From Alkalicoccus luteus (GTDB lineage Bacteria > Bacillota > Bacilli > Bacillales > Salisediminibacteriaceae): DNA of 64,000 nt. Below, one piece after another: positions 34,886-43,140 of this stretch. The stretch's first letter is position 1. Each line of letters starts with the position of its first letter. The DNA is taken from the NCBI GenBank assembly GCA_052061695.1, contig JBPZEY010000002.1. The stretch is one strand, 5' to 3'. The notes beneath the pieces are model-generated. The model was not told the origin of the DNA and ran no database searches. It worked only from the letters and a program-made list of their open reading frames with translations. The position numbers and the translations under genes are program-made.

Positions 34886-36847
34886 ATGGATAAAAATCAA
34901 TATTTAGATATGTTCATCGATGAGAGCACAGAACACCTGCAGGCGATAAATGACAACTTGCTGCGACTTGAAAAGAACCCTCAGGACTTAACCATTATCG
35001 ACGAAGTTTTCCGGTCTGCTCACACGTTAAAAGGAATGGCTGCAACGATGGGCTTTGAAGACCTTACAAATTTAACACATCACATGGAGAATGTACTGGA
35101 CGGAATCCGTAATGAGAAAATTGAAGCTGGTTCAAACGTTCTTGATATTGTGTTTGATTCGGTAGATGACCTGGAGCAAATGGTTACAGATGTTGCAACG
35201 GGCGGGGAAGGTCGCAGGGACGTGAGTGCGATTGTAGGGCGGCTCGGCCGGCTCGAGCAGAAACAGCCTGAAGCTGTGCCGGAATTTGAAACACTCACAT
35301 TTGATGAATATGAAACCGCTGTCGTCGAACAAGTTAGAGAGCAGGGATTTATCCCTTATCAAGTATTCATCAGTCTTTCGGAAAATGTCGTTTTAAAAGC
35401 CGCAAGGGTTTTTATGGTATTTGAAGCTTTGGAAAAACACGGCGAAGTAATCAAATCCATTCCCGCAGCTGAACAGCTTGAGGAAGAGGCTTTTGATTTT
35501 GATTTTCAGGCAGTGGTGCTTTCTGCACATACCGCTGAGGAAATTCAATCCGCTGTACTAAAAGTTTCAGAGGTAGCTTCCGTCATCTGTGCGGAGGCCG
35601 AGATGCAGAAACCGGTGATTCAGGAGAGGGTTCCGGAGACAAAAGAAAATGACTCCGCAGATGAAGAACGCTCAGCAGATCCGGTTAAACAAGCACCAGC
35701 TGGAAAAACGATCCGTGTGAATATCGACCGGCTTGACAGTCTTATGAACTTATTTGAAGAACTCGTTATTGACCGGGGACGGCTGGAGCAGATAGCCAAA
35801 GATCTTGGGAGCAGTGATTTGACCGAAACAGTCGAGCATATGACCCGAATTTCAGGAGACCTTCAAAGCATTATATTAAATATGCGCATGGTGCCTGTGG
35901 AGCAGGTTTTCAACCGTTTTCCACGAATGATCCGAGGCTTGTCCAAAGAATTAGGAAAGCAAGTGGAGCTCGTCATATCAGGTGCGGAAACGGAGCTCGA
36001 CCGAACAGTGATCGATGAGATCGGGGACCCGCTCGTTCACTTGCTTCGAAATTCCATTGACCACGGTATTGAATCTCCTTCTGAACGTGAAGCAGCTGGG
36101 AAACCGGCTGCCGGTACCGTCCGACTTCATGCTTATCATAGTGGGAATCATGTTTTCATTGAAGTTTCAGATGACGGGGCTGGCATTCATAAGCAAAAAG
36201 TACTTCAAAAAGCGATTACAGGAGGGGTTGTTTCCGAGGAAGCGGCAAATCAGCTGACAGACAAACAAATTTACGAGCTGCTTTTCTCAAGCGGTCTCAG
36301 CACCGCAGAAAAGCTGTCGGATATATCAGGAAGAGGCGTTGGACTGGACGTTGTCAAAAACAAAATCGAAACGCTGGGAGGCACGGTAGCAATCGATTCA
36401 ACGCTCGGAGAGGGCACGGTGTTTTCTGTTCAGCTTCCGCTTACGCTTTCCATCATATCTGTGATGCTCGTAGAAGTTCAGCATGAAAAGTATGCTGTGC
36501 CGCTTTCTTCCATTATCGAAACAGCGATTATTAAACGCGAGGACATCTGGAGCGTGCAGCAGCAGAAGGTGATAGATTTTCGAGGGCATGTGGTGCCGCT
36601 GCTTGATTTGACGGAGTTCTTTCAGGTGCCGGTTACCGAAGAAAAAACGGAAGAATTGTCTGTCATCATTGTGCGCAAGGGAGATAAAATGGCGGCCCTG
36701 GTCGTCCACCGGTTTATCGGTCAACAGGAAATCGTCCTGAAATCACTAGGTGACTATCTGAAAAACACAAAGGCGGTTTCCGGAGCTACTATTTTAGGAG
36801 ACGGTCAGGTTGCATTAATTATTGATTGTAATGCGTTGATTCAATAG
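34886..36847 (+). CDS. cheA: Chemotaxis histidine kinase CheA
   Basis: Autophosphorylates in response to receptors and passes phosphate to CheY and CheB. The 653 residues show P1 with phospho-site H46 (RSAHTLKGMAATMGF), a P2 CheY-binding domain at about 155-245, the P3 dimerisation helices (NIDRLDSLMNLFEELVIDRGRLEQ), the P4 kinase domain (LLRNSIDHGIESP, SDDGAGI, ISGRGVGLDVV, LGEGTVFSVQLPLTL) and P5 CheW-like domain. B. subtilis CheA has 672 residues. Confidence 0.98.
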   Translation: MDKNQYLDMFIDESTEHLQAINDNLLRLEKNPQDLTIIDEVFRSAHTLKGMAATMGFEDLTNLTHHMENVLDGIRNEKIEAGSNVLDIVFDSVDDLEQMVTDVATGGEGRRDVSAIVGRLGRLEQKQPEAVPEFETLTFDEYETAVVEQVREQGFIPYQVFISLSENVVLKAARVFMVFEALEKHGEVIKSIPAAEQLEEEAFDFDFQAVVLSAHTAEEIQSAVLKVSEVASVICAEAEMQKPVIQERVPETKENDSADEERSADPVKQAPAGKTIRVNIDRLDSLMNLFEELVIDRGRLEQIAKDLGSSDLTETVEHMTRISGDLQSIILNMRMVPVEQVFNRFPRMIRGLSKELGKQVELVISGAETELDRTVIDEIGDPLVHLLRNSIDHGIESPSEREAAGKPAAGTVRLHAYHSGNHVFIEVSDDGAGIHKQKVLQKAITGGVVSEEAANQLTDKQIYELLFSSGLSTAEKLSDISGRGVGLDVVKNKIETLGGTVAIDSTLGEGTVFSVQLPLTLSIISVMLVEVQHEKYAVPLSSIIETAIIKREDIWSVQQQKVIDFRGHVVPLLDLTEFFQVPVTEEKTEELSVIIVRKGDKMAALVVHRFIGQQEIVLKSLGDYLKNTKAVSGATILGDGQVALIIDCNALIQ

Positions 36848-36880
36848 AACTGCACACGCGAAAAACGAGGAGGAAAGAGT

Positions 36881-37360
36881 ATGGAAAGTACAGCCGCAGG
36901 AAACATTAAATTGATTGTCTTTCAGCTGCAGGATGAAGAGTACGGCGCCGAAGTAGAAAAAGTTCGCTCTATTGAACGTATGCAGCACGTCACACGCGTG
37001 CCGGGAACACCCGATTTTGTAGAGGGTGTCATGAATCTAAGAGGGGTCGTTACCCCGATCATTGATCTTAGAAGACGATTTAACATGGCAGATAGAGAAA
37101 CGACAGATGCGACTCGCATTATCATTGTTCAGGTCGGCGAAATGGAAGTCGGACTTATCGTTGATGCTGCTAATGATGTCATAGATATTGAGCGGGACAG
37201 TATGGAAGCAGCTCCCGAATCCGGCACCGCTGATGATACATGCATCCGCGGTGTGATAAAGCTGGAAAATCGGCTGTTAATCCTGCTTCACCTTGAAAAA
37301 GTGCTCGATGAGGAGGCATTGCTCATGATTGAGAATATGGAGGAACACCGTGAATTATGA
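36881..37360 (+). CDS. cheW: Chemotaxis coupling protein CheW
   Basis: Links receptors to CheA. The 159 residues contain VFQLQDEEYGAEVEKVRSIERMQHVTRVPGTPDFVEGVMNLRGVVTPIIDLRRRF, typical of CheW, followed by the second beta-barrel half. Its last 11 bases overlap the cheC start. Confidence 0.98.
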   Translation: MESTAAGNIKLIVFQLQDEEYGAEVEKVRSIERMQHVTRVPGTPDFVEGVMNLRGVVTPIIDLRRRFNMADRETTDATRIIIVQVGEMEVGLIVDAANDVIDIERDSMEAAPESGTADDTCIRGVIKLENRLLILLHLEKVLDEEALLMIENMEEHREL

Positions 37361-37955
37361 GATTGGAGCTGAGGAGCTTGACTTCCTGAAAGAAGCAGGA
37401 AATATAGGGGCCGGGCATGCTGCAACTGCTCTTTCAACCCTCACGGGGCGGCGAATGGATATGCGTGTGCCCTCAGCTGCGATCCTGCCTTTTGAAGACA
37501 TTGTTCTGGACGATGAGGAGGAAGCCGCTTCAGCCGTTCTCTTTCAACTTTCGGGTGCATTGAACGGGTGGATGGTCTTTATGCTTCCCGATTCTCAGGC
37601 AGAGCGCCTTGCCCGGCAGATGACAGGATATGCCGCACCGGATTCTCCGGCGCTGCTGCAGTCAGCGTTTGCAGAGGCGGGCAATATTGTCTGCGGAGCG
37701 TACATCAGCGCTGTAAGTGATCTCACAGGTAAAGTGCTTAGTCTTTCCCCTCCACAGCAGGCGGCTGATCTGAAAAGTGTGCTCATTGCAGAAGCACTCA
37801 GCGCGGTGGCCCCGGAAGCAGACGCTGCTTTGCTGATTGATGCATGCTTGACTGATGACAGTGAGAGCGGCGGCATGGAAGGAAGCCTTTTGATTGTTCC
37901 GGAACCAGACTCCCTGGTCGCATTGTTTCCACCAGCAGGACAATCAGATGAGTGA
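37350..37955 (+). CDS. cheC: CheY-P phosphatase CheC
   Basis: Dephosphorylates CheY-P in the adaptation system with CheD. The 201 residues keep both phosphatase motifs (DFLKEAGNIGAGHAATALSTL and SAFAEAGNIVCGAYISAVSDL). GTG start at 37350 is chosen because GGAGG at 37339-37343 stands 6 bases before it; the TTG at 37329 has no ribosome site. Overlaps cheD by 8 bases. Confidence 0.96.
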   Translation: MNYEIGAEELDFLKEAGNIGAGHAATALSTLTGRRMDMRVPSAAILPFEDIVLDDEEEAASAVLFQLSGALNGWMVFMLPDSQAERLARQMTGYAAPDSPALLQSAFAEAGNIVCGAYISAVSDLTGKVLSLSPPQQAADLKSVLIAEALSAVAPEADAALLIDACLTDDSESGGMEGSLLIVPEPDSLVALFPPAGQSDE

Positions 37956-38430
37956 GATTATCAAAGTCGGCATGGCAGATATGAAGAGCGCTCAACCAGG
38001 AGAAAAGCTTCGAACGACCGGATTAGGTTCCTGCGTCGGACTCATCCTGTACGATCAAAAGAGCCGTATGGCTGTTATGGCACACATTATGCTTCCGGAC
38101 TCACGAAATGTGTCAGCTCCACTTAATCGTGCCAAATTTGCCGATACCGCCGTAGAAGACATGCTCCGTTACTTTCAAACTAGAGGGGTTCCGTCTGGCA
38201 GGCTGCTCGCTAAGCTCGCCGGAGGTGCTCAAATGTTTTCTTTTTCCGACTCGGATACATTTCGAATCGGTCCGCGTAATACAGAAGCAGTGAAGCGGCT
38301 TTTAGCAGACGCATCTATTCGAATTATGTTTGAAGATACCGGTGGTAATAGTGGAAGAACGATCGAATTTAATCCGGCTGACGGGAGTCTGGAAATTCGT
38401 ACCGTGCATAAAGGAGTGGTGACAGCATGA
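37948..38430 (+). CDS. cheD: Chemoreceptor glutamine deamidase CheD
   Basis: Deamidates receptors and activates CheC. The 160 residues show the catalytic cysteine and histidine context (TTGLGSCVGLILYD, MAVMAHIMLPDS) and KLAGGAQMF, NTEAVKRLLAD and GGNSGRTIEFN. The ATG at 37948 lies within the cheC end; the frame extends to 37894 without support. The stop overlaps the next gene (ATGA). Confidence 0.97.
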   Translation: MSEIIKVGMADMKSAQPGEKLRTTGLGSCVGLILYDQKSRMAVMAHIMLPDSRNVSAPLNRAKFADTAVEDMLRYFQTRGVPSGRLLAKLAGGAQMFSFSDSDTFRIGPRNTEAVKRLLADASIRIMFEDTGGNSGRTIEFNPADGSLEIRTVHKGVVTA

Positions 38431-38681
38431 TTCGCTTTGCCGTAACTGGAGCAGCCGCAGCTGCCTTGCTAACGTTTATCGCCTCTTTTCCGGTAAACAG
38501 TATAGCTGTCTCCGGGTTCCGAAGCGCGCTGGGCGGCGTTTGTGGAATGGTGGCTGGAATTGTACTGTTCTATATCATGAACGCTGTAACGATGCCGTTG
38601 AAACAGCATCCGGAAGATACTGCTGACCATGTTGCCGAAGCCGCTGAAGAGGAAAGTTTTCAGGAGGAGGATGCTGAATGA
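38427..38681 (+). CDS. Small membrane protein of unknown function between cheD and sigD
   Basis: An 84-residue protein with two predicted membrane helices (about residues 3-25, FAVTGAAAAALLTFIASFPV, and 31-53, SALGGVCGMVAGIVLFYIM) and an acidic tail (DTADHVAEAAEEESFQEEDAE). It overlaps cheD by 4 bases and sigD by 4 bases, so it is almost certainly translated with them. B. subtilis has no gene here. I do not recognise the family; a link to motility or to control of SigD is inference from position only. Confidence 0.85.
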   Translation: MIRFAVTGAAAAALLTFIASFPVNSIAVSGFRSALGGVCGMVAGIVLFYIMNAVTMPLKQHPEDTADHVAEAAEEESFQEEDAE

Positions 38682-39448
38682 ACAGCCGTCAAATAGCCGA
38701 ACCGCTGCACCAGTATTGGGAGGATTGGCAGGTGAATCGGTCAGATCATGCTGGAAGTTCTCTTATTGAAGCATATATGCCGCTCGTAGATTATCACGTT
38801 CAGCGGGTACGGATCCATCTCCCGCGTTCTGTAAGAGAAGAAGAGCTTAGAAGCCATGGACTTATCGGATTGTATGATGCTCTGGAAAAGTTTGATACAT
38901 CACGTGATCTCAAGTTTGACACGTATGCTTCCTTTCGAATCCGCGGAGCGATCATTGACGGACTTCGTCAGGAGGACTGGCTCCCGCGCTCTGTCAGAGA
39001 AAAAGCCAAAAAGATTGACCAGGCTGCCGACAGGCTGGAGCAGCAGCTCGGCCGGGCAGCAACGGCTGATGAGATCAGCAGGGAAACCGGCTACGAAACA
39101 TCTGATATCACAAAAACATTAAATGACAGCTTCATTTCTCATTTCCTGTCGATTGATGAAAAGGCAGGAGATGATGACAGCGATGATTCATTTGTTCAGA
39201 CGCTTGCTGATAAAACGGCTAAAACGCCGGATGAGGCACTGGCTCACAAAGGACTGCTCCAGGAGCTCGTCCAGGCTGTAGGAAAGCTTAACGAAAAAGA
39301 GCAGACGGTTGTTTCGCTGTTCTACGCAGAAGAGCTGACGCTTACAGAAATCGGCAACATTATGAATTTGTCAACCTCACGCATCTCTCAGATTCATTCA
39401 AAGTGTATGAAAAAACTTCAGCAGTTTTTAACTGACGAGAATAACTAA
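38678..39448 (+). CDS. sigD: RNA polymerase sigma-D (sigma-28, FliA-type)
   Basis: Sigma factor for late flagellar, chemotaxis and autolysin genes. The 256 residues contain region 2 (EEELRSHGLIGLYDALEKFDTSRDLKFDTYASFRIRGAIIDGLRQEDWLPRSVR) and region 4 (LTEIGNIMNLSTSRISQIHSKCMKKL). Position near the end of the fla/che operon matches B. subtilis, where distance from the promoter limits its level. Starts inside the preceding gene. Confidence 0.98.
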   Translation: MNSRQIAEPLHQYWEDWQVNRSDHAGSSLIEAYMPLVDYHVQRVRIHLPRSVREEELRSHGLIGLYDALEKFDTSRDLKFDTYASFRIRGAIIDGLRQEDWLPRSVREKAKKIDQAADRLEQQLGRAATADEISRETGYETSDITKTLNDSFISHFLSIDEKAGDDDSDDSFVQTLADKTAKTPDEALAHKGLLQELVQAVGKLNEKEQTVVSLFYAEELTLTEIGNIMNLSTSRISQIHSKCMKKLQQFLTDENN

Positions 39449-39469
39449 TTGCTTAAGGAGTGATGATGA

Positions 39470-40804
39470 ATGGAAGAGCTGGAAGGGGCGGCGATCATCA
39501 TATCTGCCGGAGAAATGGAGGCTGTCATCCGGCCGGGACCCGATGGAATACCTCCGGGAGTCCCGGTTGCTGCTATGGAAGAGATGCTGCAAATGAGCGG
39601 AGTGGCGTTTGGTATTTCTGCCGAGGTGCTCCAGCAGATTCACACAAACGGCTGCGGGACGGAAGTAACAGTAGCAACTGGGCTGCCTCCTGTTAAAGGA
39701 AAGGATGCGTATATGCGGCTGCCCGAACAGAAAATTCAGGATCACGAACAGGCAGGCCAGGTTAACCTTCGTCATGTCACCGATATTTGGATGGCATCAA
39801 AAGACGACGAAGTTGGTGAAAAAGTAAAAGCAGAACTTGGAAAGCCAGGCACTACGGTGACTGGAAATACGGTTGAACCTGCTCCAGGTAAAGATTTCAA
39901 ACTGAGGCCAGGTAAAAATACGGTTTTATCTGATGACGGTTTAAAGGTTATCGCTGCTGCAGATGGTCAAATTTCAGTCGACCGCAGACTCGTACACATT
40001 AACCCCGTCTTTGAGGTAAATGGCGACCTGGACATGAGTACAGGCAATATTTCGTTTAATGGAAATATAGTGATACACGGAAGCGTTCCATCCGGCTATC
40101 GGCTGGAAGCTGAAGGAGATATCTATATCCATGGTGCTGTTGAAGCTGCTTATATAAAAAGTGGCGGATCAGTATATGTGAAATACGGCGTAAATGGAGC
40201 AGGGAACGGAACAGTATGCGCCGATAAAGATGTAGAAGCTTCGTTTCTTAATGAAGCAGATGTTACGGCACTAGGTTCGGTCTACATAAAGAAAGAAGTC
40301 CGTCACAGCCGAGTCGAAGCCGGTGCCTTCTTTACCTGTACAAAAGGTGCAGGTCTTGTATCCGGAGGGACGGTTTCTGCAGGGACTGAAGCATCTATGA
40401 ATGTGCTCGGCAACAGGCTTTATACGAAAACGGATGTATATTGCGGTGTCAGTGCCCGGGTGAGTGCTCAAAAGAAACGGTATGATGAGCAGCTCGCTGA
40501 GAATAGAAAAAAGTTAAAGCAGCTTGTCCTCATTCGTAACACAGGCGCTGCCCCGGCTGAGAGAGTAGCGGCTGCGATGCGGGAATCTGCCCAGCTCATC
40601 AGACTTGCGGAAGACCGCCTTGAGGCGTTGGATCATGAATCCGACAGCGGGGCGATCCTCGTATATAAAACGGTGTATCCGAACGTTACCTTTCATGCAG
40701 GGAAATACAGCAGGACGGTACAATCAGAATCAGGAGGCATGCATGTGTCTCTTCGTGATGGGGAATTAAGCAGCGACTATATTCGTCACCCGGTGCCGGG
40801 ATGA
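39470..40804 (+). CDS. FapA family (DUF342) polymer-binding-type protein
   Basis: The 444 residues have an N-terminal region and a central right-handed beta-helix typical of FapA/DUF342, seen as repeats ending in GDLDMSTGNISFNGNIVIHG, EGDIYIHGAVEAAYIKSGG, DKDVEASFLNEADVTALG and RVEAGAFFTCTKGAG, then a coiled coil (about 325-385). FapA proteins are linked to cell shape or polar signalling in other bacteria; the role in this operon is unknown. B. subtilis lacks it between sigD and swrB. Confidence 0.9.
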   Translation: MEELEGAAIIISAGEMEAVIRPGPDGIPPGVPVAAMEEMLQMSGVAFGISAEVLQQIHTNGCGTEVTVATGLPPVKGKDAYMRLPEQKIQDHEQAGQVNLRHVTDIWMASKDDEVGEKVKAELGKPGTTVTGNTVEPAPGKDFKLRPGKNTVLSDDGLKVIAAADGQISVDRRLVHINPVFEVNGDLDMSTGNISFNGNIVIHGSVPSGYRLEAEGDIYIHGAVEAAYIKSGGSVYVKYGVNGAGNGTVCADKDVEASFLNEADVTALGSVYIKKEVRHSRVEAGAFFTCTKGAGLVSGGTVSAGTEASMNVLGNRLYTKTDVYCGVSARVSAQKKRYDEQLAENRKKLKQLVLIRNTGAAPAERVAAAMRESAQLIRLAEDRLEALDHESDSGAILVYKTVYPNVTFHAGKYSRTVQSESGGMHVSLRDGELSSDYIRHPVPG

Positions 40805-40820
40805 TGAGGGGGAGTAAGAG

Positions 40821-41252
40821 ATGACCTTATTATTGCTGACCAGCCTGCTGCTTCATCTAGTGACGTTTTATGCGGTGATCATTTTATTCAGGCGCCAGGA
40901 AGCAGAGCCGACTCAGGATATGGATAAAAAAATGCGGCAGATGGAAGACATTCTGGCTGCTTATACAGAAGAAATGAAAGCCAGTAATGAGCGGCTTCTG
41001 CAAGAAATACAAGGAACAGCGGCTGCTGAAATAAGTCAAAAACAGAAAGTTGCAGATGCAGAGGAAGTACAGCGCTCCTATACTCCTCCACTGCCGCAGG
41101 AGCAGGATGAAACGTTCCAGCTCTCCGACCGTGCAAAAGTCCTGCAGCTGTATGCTGCAGGAAAAAAACCGGAACAGATTGCCGAGGAGCTGCAGATGGG
41201 AACCGGAGAAGTAGAATTGCTCATCCGTTTTCATCTGCAGTTGGAAAATTGA
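40821..41252 (+). CDS. swrB: SwrB-like membrane-anchored protein (DUF6115-type)
   Basis: N-terminal membrane helix (residues ~2-23, LLLLTSLLLHLVTFYAVIILF), a coiled coil (MDKKMRQMEDILAAYTEEMKASNERLLQEI) and a C-terminal helix-turn-helix-like end (SDRAKVLQLYAAGKKPEQIAEELQMGTGEVELLI). The layout and place after sigD match B. subtilis SwrB, which promotes flagellar export and hook completion. Sequence similarity of the coiled part is low, so the symbol is by layout and synteny. Last gene of the fla/che operon; no strong terminator follows. Confidence 0.8.
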   Translation: MTLLLLTSLLLHLVTFYAVIILFRRQEAEPTQDMDKKMRQMEDILAAYTEEMKASNERLLQEIQGTAAAEISQKQKVADAEEVQRSYTPPLPQEQDETFQLSDRAKVLQLYAAGKKPEQIAEELQMGTGEVELLIRFHLQLEN

Positions 41253-41255
41253 TGA

Positions 41256-41284
41256 TTGTCATCAGTGCTGATATATGATATATT
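41256..41284 (+). promoter_or_regulatory. Sigma-A promoter candidate for rpsB
   Basis: TTGTCA (41256-41261), 17-base spacer and TATATT (41279-41284), just after the swrB-like gene. It would give a leader of about 105 bases before rpsB; part of that leader may fold, but I see no known S2-binding motif. Confidence 0.65.
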
Positions 41285-41399
41285 TCTCTTTGGTGTTAAT
41301 TACACACGGTCCGGATGTGGAGGGCGTTGCTGGAGACAGTCCCCTTTGCAAATGAACAGGCCGGAGGTTTAAAAAAACAATTACAGGAGGTGAGTGAAT

Positions 41400-42098
41400 A
41401 TGGCAGTGATCTCCATGAAGCAGCTGCTGGAGGCCGGAGTACATTTCGGACACCAGACACGCCGCTGGAATCCTAAAATGGATCGCTACATTTTCACAGA
41501 ACGAAACGGTATTTACATTATTGATCTTCAAAAGACAGTGAAGAAAGTTGAAGAAGCATTTAATTTTGTACGTGATGTTGCAGCGCAGGGCGGAACCGTA
41601 TTGTTTGTCGGTACGAAGAAGCAGGCGCAGGACTCTGTTAAAGAAGAAGCAGAGCGTGCAGGAATGTACTATATTAATCAGCGCTGGCTCGGCGGAACGC
41701 TCACTAACTTTGAGACAATCCGCAAGCGGATTTCCCGTCTGAAGCAGCTTGAGCAGATGCAGGAAGACGGCACTTTTGATGTCCTTCCGAAAAAAGAAGT
41801 TGTTATTCTCAACAAGGAAATGGACCGTCTCGAAAAATTCCTCGGCGGAATTAAAGAGATGAATAAGCTTCCGGACGCACTGTTCATCATCGATCCTCGT
41901 AAAGAGCGAATCGCTGTTGCAGAAGCGCATAAACTTGAAATCCCTATCGTCGGTATCGTTGATACGAACTGTGATCCTGATGAGATTGACTACGTCATTC
42001 CGGGTAACGATGACGCGATCCGTGCGGTCCGTCTTCTTACTGCAAAGATGGCAGATGCAATCATCGAGGCAAATCAGGGAGAAGAAACTACAGCGTAA
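41400..42098 (+). CDS. rpsB: 30S ribosomal protein S2
   Basis: Small-subunit protein needed for S1 binding and translation start. The 232 residues have MKQLLEAGVHFGHQTRRWNPKMDRYIFTERNGI, INQRWLGGTLTNF, IDPRKERIAVAEAHKL and VDTNCDPDEIDYVIPGNDDAIRA. The ATG at 41400 is 7 bases after AGGAGGTG; the in-frame GTG at 41394 is too close to that site. Confidence 0.98.
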   Translation: MAVISMKQLLEAGVHFGHQTRRWNPKMDRYIFTERNGIYIIDLQKTVKKVEEAFNFVRDVAAQGGTVLFVGTKKQAQDSVKEEAERAGMYYINQRWLGGTLTNFETIRKRISRLKQLEQMQEDGTFDVLPKKEVVILNKEMDRLEKFLGGIKEMNKLPDALFIIDPRKERIAVAEAHKLEIPIVGIVDTNCDPDEIDYVIPGNDDAIRAVRLLTAKMADAIIEANQGEETTA

Positions 42099-42103
42099 GC
42101 AGG

Positions 42104-42144
42104 AAAAGGGTGATAGAGGGGCTGACCCTTTATCACCCTTTTTG
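42104..42144 (+). terminator. Terminator/attenuator between rpsB and tsf
   Basis: Stem AAAGGGTGATA (42105-42115) with TATCACCCTTT (42131-42141), 15-base loop, followed by TTTG. It may partly uncouple rpsB from tsf. The short T-run suggests incomplete termination. Confidence 0.75.
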
Positions 42145-42184
42145 TAAGAAAGGCTTCACTTTATCACATAAGGAGGATTTTAAA

Positions 42185-43066
42185 ATGGCAATTTCAGCTA
42201 AAATGGTGAAAGAACTTCGTGAAAAAACAGGTGCAGGCATGATGGACTGCAAAAAAGCTCTGTCTGAAACAGATGGTGACATGGAAAAAGCAGTGGATTT
42301 CCTCCGTGAGAAAGGCATTGCAAAAGCTGCCAAAAAAGCTGACCGAGTTGCAGCGGAAGGGCTTGCTCATATCGTAAAAGAGGGCAACCGCGCTGTAATT
42401 GTAGAAATCAACTCAGAGACGGACTTTGTTTCTAAAAACGACGGCTTTATCAATATGGTCGATACAGTTGCGAAGCACATTTTGACTAACAGCCCTGCAG
42501 ATGTTGAAGAAGCACTTGCTCAGGAATTTGCTGGTGAACAGGATACACTTCAGGATTTTATTAATAACCAGATCGCAACAATTGGAGAGAAGATTTCCCT
42601 CCGTCGTTTTGAAATTGTTGAGCTGGACGATAATGAGCATGCAGGTGCGTACATTCATATGGGCGGACGCATTGGAGTACTCGCAGTTGTTGAAGGCGCA
42701 GATGAGGAAACAGCTAAAGACGTAGCGATGCATATTGCTGCAATCAATCCGAAGTATGTCAGCCGCGATGCTGTATCTGAAGAAGAAGTAGACCGCGAGC
42801 GCGATGTACTGAAGCAGCAGGCTCTGAATGAAGGCAAGCCTGAAAACATCGTCGAAAAAATGGTTGAAGGCCGTCTTGGCAAGTTTTTCGAAGAGATCTG
42901 CTTAAACGAGCAGGCATTCGTAAAAGACAGCGACCAAAAAGTAGGCAAGTATGTCGAATCCAAAGGTGGTTCTGTGAAGACATTCTTCCGCTACGAAGTT
43001 GGAGAAGGTATGGAGAAGCGTGAAGACAACTTCGCAGAAGAAGTTATGTCTCAGGTGAAAAAGTAA
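42185..43066 (+). CDS. tsf: Translation elongation factor Ts
   Basis: Nucleotide exchange factor for EF-Tu. The 293 residues have the N-terminal UBA-like domain (VKELREKTGAGMMDCKKALSETDGDMEKAVDFLREKGIAKAAKKADR) and EINSETDFVSKN. The ATG at 42185 follows AAGGAGGAT. Length equals B. subtilis Ts (293). Confidence 0.98.
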   Translation: MAISAKMVKELREKTGAGMMDCKKALSETDGDMEKAVDFLREKGIAKAAKKADRVAAEGLAHIVKEGNRAVIVEINSETDFVSKNDGFINMVDTVAKHILTNSPADVEEALAQEFAGEQDTLQDFINNQIATIGEKISLRRFEIVELDDNEHAGAYIHMGGRIGVLAVVEGADEETAKDVAMHIAAINPKYVSRDAVSEEEVDRERDVLKQQALNEGKPENIVEKMVEGRLGKFFEEICLNEQAFVKDSDQKVGKYVESKGGSVKTFFRYEVGEGMEKREDNFAEEVMSQVKK

Positions 43067-43075
43067 GCACATGTT

Positions 43076-43104
43076 AAAAAGGGACACCCCCGGTGTCCCT
43101 TTTT
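43076..43104 (+). terminator. Intrinsic terminator after tsf
   Basis: Perfect 13-bp stem (AAAAAGGGACACC / GGTGTCCCTTTTT) with a CCC loop; the T-run is part of the stem and flanking bases. The matching A-run makes it potentially bidirectional. Confidence 0.92.
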
Positions 43105-43140
43105 CCTGAATGGGGAGAATCTACATCTTTGGAGGGACTT

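Noticed and set aside
41262..41930. 222-codon minus-strand open frame
   Set aside because: Antisense of rpsB and its leader, with no ribosome site or family match.
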